Positions 58,804 to 64,000 of a stretch of 64,000 bases of DNA are shown in pieces (the stretch's first letter is position 1; every line of letters starts with the position of its first letter). A program made the translations under genes and the position numbers. Origin of the DNA: Paenibacillus oleatilyticus (GTDB taxonomy: Bacteria; Bacillota; Bacilli; Paenibacillales; NBRC-103111); the NCBI RefSeq assembly GCF_018998565.1, contig NZ_JAHNZO010000014.1, positions 1 through 64,000 of the forward strand. The letters are read 5' to 3'. The notes under the pieces were generated by a model. The model searched no databases. It was not told where the DNA came from and was given only the letters and a program-made list of their open reading frames with translations.

Positions 58804-59100
58804 ACGGAGCGGTTCTAGGCTGCATGGCCGGACGCTTCATTCTTTTTTGACAGTATTAGACTGTTTGGTCCAAAAATGGGGGTACTGCGCACAGCAAAAT
58901 ACCGTGACCGAAATGATATCGCTGAATTTAGCAGGCAGCTTCCGCATATTGTAATACGAGAATTATTCGGGCGGTTCAAGACGTTGAAAATTCCCCTCCT
59001 AGGGCCGTCGGCGCTTCCCCTTTTAACATGATCCGCAACCTAAAAAAAACTCTTCCGTATTTACCCCTATACCAACAATAGAAGCTGAGGTCATACACCT
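58804..59100 (+). promoter_or_regulatory. 297-bp intergenic with TetR-type palindrome
   Basis: TTGACA (58847-58852) is followed by TAGAC-TGTTTG-GTCCA (58857-58872), the form of many TetR-family operators with one mismatch in symmetry. No good -10 is seen at standard spacing. The remainder shows no gene. It is the only leader available to the isoprenoid synthase gene at 59101. Confidence 0.4.
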
Positions 59101-61485
59101 ATGAGTGAGGAATATATAATTCATGCCGATACCTCTTATCGGCTGGCCGAGCAGAAAGCCGCCGGCTACTTTGCGTCGCTCTATAAGCAAGTCATGGAAA
59201 AGACGTATGTGTCTGTCCTTACGGAGGATTTCGAGCTGTGGCAACGAGATCATGTTCGCGGCCAATCATGGATGTCCATGTTTGCCCGAGGCAAGCGGGG
59301 GTCCGATGGCAGGGACTATCACCGCTATATCCAATGGCTGAAGCATACAGGCACATTGGATGCTTACCTGGATCGCAGCGTCTCCTATATTTACATGCGG
59401 GATCTGGGCAAAGCCATCGATTCTCCTGAAGCACAGGCCAAAATACGGCGTGTAGCCGCCGACGTCAAACAACGTTTGCTTCTCCCTGCCACAACCAATC
59501 GGGAAGACCGTCCGGCGTTTGTCAATTTCGCGGGGCTGTATCGATGGGCTCAGAAAGAAGGCATTGAAACGGCTGCAATATGGGTAATAGACAAGCTGAA
59601 GAGCGTAGCGGCCCATATTCCGGAGGAAATGAATGCCGAGCATGCCCAGCGCAAGCTGATCAAGATCATTGTCGGGGTCGTCATGCATGCGATTGAAGAG
59701 ATGGGAGATGAGCCATCGCCCGATGAGCGTGCCCGGAGACTGGATGAAGCGATTCGGCTCGGTTATTCCTATGGCCTTACCTATCCGTTCATCGACGATC
59801 TTCTGGACGCACAGGTCTTAACCGCTCAAGAGAAAGCACATTATTCCGATATGATACGGACTGCGCTTCTTACGGGATCGGTGCCGGAATTGGGCGAATG
59901 GTCCGGAGCCCGCAAGGCGATGATTCAATACATTCACTCGGAGCTGCGGGAAGCCTTTGAATATATGAAGCGCCGCCAGCAGCCGGGAACCCAACACCTG
60001 TTTTTCGAGCAAGCCTACGTTTTCTTTCACTCGCAGGAATTGGACCGTGCAAAGGATATGACCCACGCCACGTACTCCAATGAAGAGCTTTATATACCTA
60101 TCATCTTAAAGTCCGCTTCTTCCCGTTTGATTGCCCGCTCGATCCTTCGCGCTCCTTTAGACGAAGGCTTTGAAGATCGAACCTTCTTTTACGGCATATT
60201 CAACCAGCTGGCCGACGATTTCGCGGATATGTTCGACGATAGGAGAGACGGCGCGGTAACGCCCTACACCTATTATTTGACGTACCGTGATCAACGGCCC
60301 GATCTGATCAATCCCTTTGAATTATACTGGACGGTCATTGCCCATCTCATTCATGACGTATATCGCTCCGATGCGAAGGCCCGCGAGGTAATCCTGGCAA
60401 GGGCCATCAACGGTCTGAAACGCTGCAAAGCGCGCATCGGCACCGAAAAATATAACCGCATTATGGAGGTCTTTGCTTCGAAAAACCCGGCATTCAACCG
60501 GCTTGTTCAACATATGGTTGAAAAAGCGGAAAATGTGGAATTTTTCGATAAGCTGCTTCGGGACCAACTGGTCGCCATTTTAAAAAGAGACCGGAACGAA
60601 AAAGAAGAATTCGCCGAAACCATCAAAACGGTACGGCAGCAGATTAACGACACTTTGCAGATTGCCAAGCCCGACGGCATTCCGGCGATGAAAGAGTCGC
60701 TCATTGATGCGGCAAATTACAGTCTGGAAGGGGATGGGAAACGTCTGCGTCCGATCGTGACCTGGGTCATGGGCGTGCAAGAATACGGACTCCGCGCGGA
60801 GTCCATCCTTCCCTTGCTGAGATCCATGGAATATATGCATACCGCATCCCTGATTTTCGATGATTTGCCGTCCCAGGATAACGCGTCGATCCGTAGAGGG
60901 CGCCCGACACTGCATCGGGTGCATAATAGCGCTACGGCGGAATTAACCGGTCTGTTTCTGATTCAGAAGGCCATTCAGGAACAAGCTTCACTGGATCGGT
61001 TTGATGCGAAAACCGTGCTTGCCCTGATGAAGTATTCGGCCGAAATGGCGGAAAATGTGTGTGTGGGACAGGCGATGGATTTAGACTCCAAAGGAAAAGC
61101 GTTAACGCTGGAGCAATTGGAGGCGGTTTGCTTCTACAAAACCGGCATTGTGTTTGAGGCCGCTCTCGTGATGCCCGCTATTCTCGCGCAGGTGAACGAG
61201 AAGGAAACCGAAGTGTTGAAAACATTTGCTTATCATGCGGGCATAGCTTTTCAGATCAAGGACGATTTGCTTGATTTGGAAGGAGATGCGCGGTTGCTTG
61301 GGAAGCCCATCGGCCAGGATGCGGAAAACAACAATTCGACGTTCGTCACCATCCTCGGTTCGGAAGGCGCCAGTAAAAAGATGTGGGAGCACTACTGTAC
61401 GGCCATGGAAGCGTTGCAGGACATGCCGCGCCGTCCCGTTTTTCTGAAGCATTTGTTGGATTATATGGTTAGCAGGAACCGCTAG
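59101..61485 (+). CDS. Two-domain isoprenoid synthase: C-terminal polyprenyl synthetase fused to a second Asp-rich helical domain
   Basis: The 794-residue protein is more than twice the usual prenyltransferase length. The C-terminal half (about 515-794) is a trans-isoprenyl diphosphate synthase: GKRLRP at 546-551, first Asp motif DDLPSQD at 587-593, RRGRPTLHR, GQAMD, and second Asp motif DDLLD at 721-725. The N-terminal half (1-500) has no obvious prenyltransferase signature. It too carries DDLLD at 232-236 and DDFADMFDD at 372-380, 140 residues apart, against 134 in the C-terminal half, as in alpha-helical class I terpene synthase folds. A prenyltransferase/terpene-cyclase bifunctional enzyme is the attractive reading (inference); a fused degenerate partner subunit is the alternative. 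No other terpene genes are adjacent. The ribosome binding site is weak (GAGGT). Confidence 0.75.
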   Translation: MSEEYIIHADTSYRLAEQKAAGYFASLYKQVMEKTYVSVLTEDFELWQRDHVRGQSWMSMFARGKRGSDGRDYHRYIQWLKHTGTLDAYLDRSVSYIYMRDLGKAIDSPEAQAKIRRVAADVKQRLLLPATTNREDRPAFVNFAGLYRWAQKEGIETAAIWVIDKLKSVAAHIPEEMNAEHAQRKLIKIIVGVVMHAIEEMGDEPSPDERARRLDEAIRLGYSYGLTYPFIDDLLDAQVLTAQEKAHYSDMIRTALLTGSVPELGEWSGARKAMIQYIHSELREAFEYMKRRQQPGTQHLFFEQAYVFFHSQELDRAKDMTHATYSNEELYIPIILKSASSRLIARSILRAPLDEGFEDRTFFYGIFNQLADDFADMFDDRRDGAVTPYTYYLTYRDQRPDLINPFELYWTVIAHLIHDVYRSDAKAREVILARAINGLKRCKARIGTEKYNRIMEVFASKNPAFNRLVQHMVEKAENVEFFDKLLRDQLVAILKRDRNEKEEFAETIKTVRQQINDTLQIAKPDGIPAMKESLIDAANYSLEGDGKRLRPIVTWVMGVQEYGLRAESILPLLRSMEYMHTASLIFDDLPSQDNASIRRGRPTLHRVHNSATAELTGLFLIQKAIQEQASLDRFDAKTVLALMKYSAEMAENVCVGQAMDLDSKGKALTLEQLEAVCFYKTGIVFEAALVMPAILAQVNEKETEVLKTFAYHAGIAFQIKDDLLDLEGDARLLGKPIGQDAENNNSTFVTILGSEGASKKMWEHYCTAMEALQDMPRRPVFLKHLLDYMVSRNR

Positions 61486-61497
61486 GATGAGCAAAAA

Positions 61498-62145
61498 TTA
61501 CTTGTGAGGGATCAGATACGGGGCCAGTCCCGCGGCAATGACCCTGTGTCCCCGATCGTTCGGATGGATGGGCAACGATCCGCTTAACGCGTCTTCGATC
61601 TTTCCGCTGCGATAACCATACACAAGCTCTGCCTGCTTACCTTCAAACCACGTATGAGTGGGAGCGACAGTGGCGTTGCGGCTATGCGCAAGCTCGCTGA
61701 TCATCCGATTCAATTGACCTATCGCCTCAACCGCAAGAGGGGTGTTCGGAAACGGATTGTATTGCGTGCAGCAAACGATCCGGGCCCGGCTCCCTTTTTT
61801 GATTCGGGTCAGAATGGCACTGACATTACGCCGATACCTGGCTATAAGGTGTTTTACGGCAAGCGGCTGCTTGGTTGTAAAGGAAGCCAGTGCCGCGTTG
61901 GCTAAATCCACTCCGCCAATCCAGACCGAAACGACCGAGGAAAGGGCGATCGCGGAGGCCCCCCGCCATATCACGGCATCCAATAGATCATCGCTGCTCC
62001 AACCGGGCCGCGCCAGAACTAACCCGCGAACCTTGCGCGAATCCGAATTTAAAGCGGACACGGTCAATTGAGGGTATGCCTTTGCCAATGAGGAGGCATT
62101 TTCGCCAAATGTAATGGAATCTCCGAGAGCTGTATAGATCATCAT
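61498..62145 (-). CDS. SGNH/GDSL-family hydrolase
   Basis: A 215-residue esterase-like protein. Block I ALGDSITFG holds the catalytic Ser10 and block V HPNDRGH the catalytic Asp/His. In block III the usual G-x-N-D is replaced by GGVD, so the oxyanion Asn is missing and activity may be altered. No signal peptide, so cytoplasmic. It is convergent with the isoprenoid synthase gene (12-bp gap), so a functional link is uncertain. The ATG at 62145 (or the next codon) gives the family start. Confidence 0.8.
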   Translation of the reverse strand: MMIYTALGDSITFGENASSLAKAYPQLTVSALNSDSRKVRGLVLARPGWSSDDLLDAVIWRGASAIALSSVVSVWIGGVDLANAALASFTTKQPLAVKHLIARYRRNVSAILTRIKKGSRARIVCCTQYNPFPNTPLAVEAIGQLNRMISELAHSRNATVAPTHTWFEGKQAELVYGYRSGKIEDALSGSLPIHPNDRGHRVIAAGLAPYLIPHK

Positions 62146-62233
62146 GATATCACCAACTCCAACTTTTGATCATAAAATATCATATTGCAGCTGCGTACAT
62201 GTTGCGTGGACGCATGATTTTCGCGCAAAATGA

Positions 62234-62274
62234 AAAAGGAGCTTTGCCGCTGAAAACACGGCGGCAAGCTCCTA
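62234..62274 (-). terminator. Terminator of the DJ-1/PfpI gene
   Basis: AGGAGCTTTGCCGC pairs with GGCGGCAAGCTCCT; on the minus strand a TTTTTC tail follows. It lies just after the stop of the gene at 62290. Confidence 0.75.
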
Positions 62275-62289
62275 TTATATGCGTTCTTC

Positions 62290-62904
62290 TCAGCACGCGT
62301 ATTCGTCGAAGTCCGTCTCGAATTGCATGATGTGGGACGCTTCCTCTGCGACTTCTCTTCCCGCTAGGCGGTCCACCATATGCAGCGACATGTGCATGCC
62401 GTTGGCAACGCCTGCCGAAGTGACGATCCGGTCTTCGTCTACGTATTTGACGCCATCGATGACATCAATCGCCGGATATTGTGTACGCATCCGTTCGATA
62501 CTGTCAATGTGAGTCGTCGCCTTTTTTCCGTCCAGAAGACCCGCTTGAGCCAGCAGCAGCGCTCCTGTACATACGGAAGTAATCCATGGCGTATCGTCCG
62601 AGCGGGCGCGAACCCAGTTGACAAGAGCTTCATTCAAGAGAGCCTTCCTCACTCCCGGTCCCCCGGGGATCACGAGCAGATCGTAGGCAGGGGCGGTAGC
62701 CAGACTGTAATCAGGAGTCACTTTCAAGTTGCTCGTTGCTGTAATCAGACTTCCGGATTCCGATATCGTGGTGACGTTGAACAGTGAGCGTTCCGTCGGT
62801 TGATAGCGGTCGTGCACAGCAAGGCCGAACACTTCGTACGGGCCGGCAAAATCAAGAATTTCCACCTGATCAAACAACAAAATACCGACATTCCAAGCTT
62901 TCAT
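62290..62904 (-). CDS. DJ-1/PfpI-family protein (isonitrile-hydratase-like)
   Basis: A 204-residue DJ-1/PfpI fold. FDQVEILDFAGPYEVFG supplies the conserved acidic residues, VIPGGPGVR follows, and the nucleophile elbow SVCTGALLL has Cys112. The Asp-Cys-Thr combination and the FDxVExLDxxGPxEVF start resemble isonitrile hydratase (InhA) and the amidase-like domain of AraC-type GlxA regulators; here there is no helix-turn-helix. It could hydrate isonitriles or act in a stress response. GGAGGAG precedes the ATG. Confidence 0.8.
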   Translation of the reverse strand: MKAWNVGILLFDQVEILDFAGPYEVFGLAVHDRYQPTERSLFNVTTISESGSLITATSNLKVTPDYSLATAPAYDLLVIPGGPGVRKALLNEALVNWVRARSDDTPWITSVCTGALLLAQAGLLDGKKATTHIDSIERMRTQYPAIDVIDGVKYVDEDRIVTSAGVANGMHMSLHMVDRLAGREVAEEASHIMQFETDFDEYAC

Positions 62905-63160
62905 ACGATCTCCTCCTCGGTTTTGTTTTCAAGTCTCGCCTCCAATAGTCTGCCCTCGCCATGCTGCACTTACTGGTAAATTATACAAGCACAATCCGGA
63001 ACATGAAATGACTACAAGGTGCTCTTTTTGGCGACAATCGGATGTATGGTTACCATAGCAATTCATAAGAAACCGCTTGGCCTGCTCCATGCTATCATGG
63101 GGGAAAGAACCGGACACTAATGATCTTTGGAGGAATAGATATCCCGTCTCCATAACAAGT

Positions 63161-63194
63161 AAAAGCACTAGCCTAACGGCCGGTGCTTTTTTGC
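63161..63194. terminator. Bidirectional terminator hairpin
   Basis: AAAAGCACTAGCC pairs with GGCCGGTGCTTTT, followed by TT. Its right arm is identical to that of the terminator at 50283-50320. Confidence 0.75.
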
Positions 63195-63226
63195 ATGACG
63201 GCACCGGCTACTTCGCTGATATTGCA

Positions 63227-63255
63227 TTGCCAATCGAAGGGAGAGGAGCTATAAT
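63227..63255 (+). promoter_or_regulatory. Promoter of the GNAT gene
   Basis: TTGCCA, a 17-base spacer and a perfect TATAAT, 86 bp before the start. Confidence 0.7.
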
Positions 63256-63341
63256 AGACCAAATTGTGAATCGAATATGCGGGAAAATAGGCGAACCAGA
63301 CCGCGAAGAACAATTCGATGCAGAAGGCGGGAGGGCTTCGG

Positions 63342-63872
63342 ATGAACAAGGTCCGGTTAGTCAGACCTTCTATGGAATACCGGGAACCGTATATGTCGTT
63401 CTATGCGGACTGGATAAGCAGCGGGGAACCGATAGTCCCCTGGGTTGTCGGTCAAGCTCCCGACGATTTCGAAGCGATGCTGGAGTTCCTGTATGCCGAA
63501 GACAGCGAGGAGAAATTAAGCAATCCTCATTGGGTGCCGCATTCGACCTATTGGCTGCTTAATGAAGAGAACCTTGTCGTAGGAGCGGTTAACATTCGTC
63601 ATCGCTTAAACGAAAAGCTTCTGAACAGCGGCGGTCATATCGGTTATGGCATACGCCCCGGCTATAGGCGCAAGGGCTATGCGAGCGCATTGCTGGCCCA
63701 GACGCTGCAAATCACCAAAGCGATGGGATTGGATCAAGTGCTGCTGGTCTGTGACAAGGACAACCTTGGCTCAGAGAAGACGATTTTGAAGCATGGCGGC
63801 ACGTTTGAATCGGAATTTACGGAGAAAGACGGCAGTATCGTCAAGAGGTTTTGGATTCGATTGGGAGGCTAG
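63342..63872 (+). CDS. GNAT-family N-acetyltransferase
   Basis: A 176-residue acetyltransferase with the acetyl-CoA-binding motif GYGIRPGYRRKGYASALL (R-x-x-G-x-A) and the later strand VLLVCDKDNLGSEKTILKHG typical of the family. It acetylates an unknown primary amine. GGGAGG lies upstream of the ATG at 63342; an in-frame ATG at 63318 is less well placed. The next gene follows 6 bp later, probably in the same transcript. Confidence 0.85.
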   Translation: MNKVRLVRPSMEYREPYMSFYADWISSGEPIVPWVVGQAPDDFEAMLEFLYAEDSEEKLSNPHWVPHSTYWLLNEENLVVGAVNIRHRLNEKLLNSGGHIGYGIRPGYRRKGYASALLAQTLQITKAMGLDQVLLVCDKDNLGSEKTILKHGGTFESEFTEKDGSIVKRFWIRLGG

Positions 63873-63878
63873 GCTATC

Positions 63879-64000
63879 ATGACCGAAGTTGAAAAAGAAG
63901 TTATAAGCTGCATCCGAAGTGATGATACCGACGGGGCTATGGCGGTTTTGGAAAAACACGGGTTACCGGAAGGGAGCACGCTTCCCGTCGATATTTTAAA
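63879..64000 (+). CDS. Unidentified gene, N-terminal part only
   Basis: An open frame of 40 codons begins ATG at 63879 (MTEVEKEVISCIRSDDTDGA...) after GGGAGG and runs off the window. There is too little to identify. It is 6 bp after the GNAT gene, so probably in the same operon. Confidence 0.6.
   Translation, partial: MTEVEKEVISCIRSDDTDGAMAVLEKHGLPEGSTLPVDIL

Larger units (their letters stand above)
62905..63341. other. 437-bp intergenic between divergent genes
   Basis: It contains a terminator hairpin (63161-63194) with no gene in front of it on the plus strand, which suggests that a small gene or RNA has been lost, and the promoter at 63227-63255. No convincing reading frame is seen. Confidence 0.5.

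Noticed and set aside
62929..63204. Minus-strand open frame upstream of the DJ-1/PfpI gene.
   Set aside because: It crosses a terminator hairpin, has no SD and no recognisable protein features.

Overview
The window looks like chromosomal DNA of a Paenibacillaceae bacterium, most likely Paenibacillus. It is moderately GC-rich, has strong AAGGAGG-type ribosome binding sites and many TTG/GTG starts. It carries two conserved Bacillales gene blocks in near-Bacillus-subtilis order: hprK-lgt-ppaX-yvoF-hisZGDBHAFIE ... TPR-trxB-...-rapZ-yvcK-whiA-HPr, and cggR-gapA-pgk-tpiA-gpmI-eno ... secG-est-rnr-smpB-ssrA. This placement rests on family knowledge and synteny; no database search was made.

Layout. 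1-873: tRNA cluster (Ser partial, Met, Val, Thr, Asp, Phe, Tyr, Lys), with a duplicated 3' end of tRNA-Asp. 938-5163 (minus): thiamine-binding-type protein, then an operon of a LarA-family racemase, a small membrane protein, a gluconate-dehydrogenase gamma-like subunit and a GMC flavoprotein. 5378-8774: PucR/CdaR-type regulator, orphan MsmX-type sugar ABC ATPase, LysR regulator. 8833-20080: HPr kinase, Lgt, PpaX, acyltransferase and the complete histidine pathway including HisJ. Between the acyltransferase and hisZ sits a small locus with the architecture of a type I toxin-antitoxin system. 20193-28910: PRPP synthetase, TPR protein, thioredoxin reductase, ROK glucokinase, RapZ, YvcK, WhiA and an HPr paralogue. 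29098-31915: secreted protein, then ClpP with a CtsR box and a tRNA-Arg on the minus strand. 32082-39458: CggR-controlled lower glycolysis operon, followed by a long structured hairpin element. 39710-45358: M50-like membrane protein, SecG, esterase, RNase R, SmpB and tmRNA.

45359-about 55900 is accessory: more AT-rich, with a secreted copper-amine-oxidase/VWA protein, gene debris, an MFS transporter between a broken and an intact copy of one gene, a DUF4261-type protein and a 1351-residue secreted protein (RCC1 head plus six about-160-residue repeats). It begins at ssrA, a common integration site. 55926-64000 holds a small cysteine-containing protein, a reductase pair with a TetR regulator and shared operator-like motifs, a 794-residue protein with two sets of isoprenoid-synthase aspartate motifs, an SGNH hydrolase, a DJ-1/PfpI protein, a GNAT acetyltransferase and the start of another gene.

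How the genes connect. HprK and the HPr paralogue are the two halves of a Ser46-phosphorylation carbon signalling circuit; MsmX, GlcK, CggR and the glycolytic genes are the carbon-flow machinery such a circuit is expected to govern. PRPP synthetase next to the his operon can supply HisG. RNase R, SmpB and tmRNA form the trans-translation set. The most novel-looking items are the two-domain isoprenoid synthase, the type I toxin-antitoxin locus, the hairpin element after eno, the perfect inverted repeat ahead of rapZ, and the LarA/GMC operon with an apparent ATT start.
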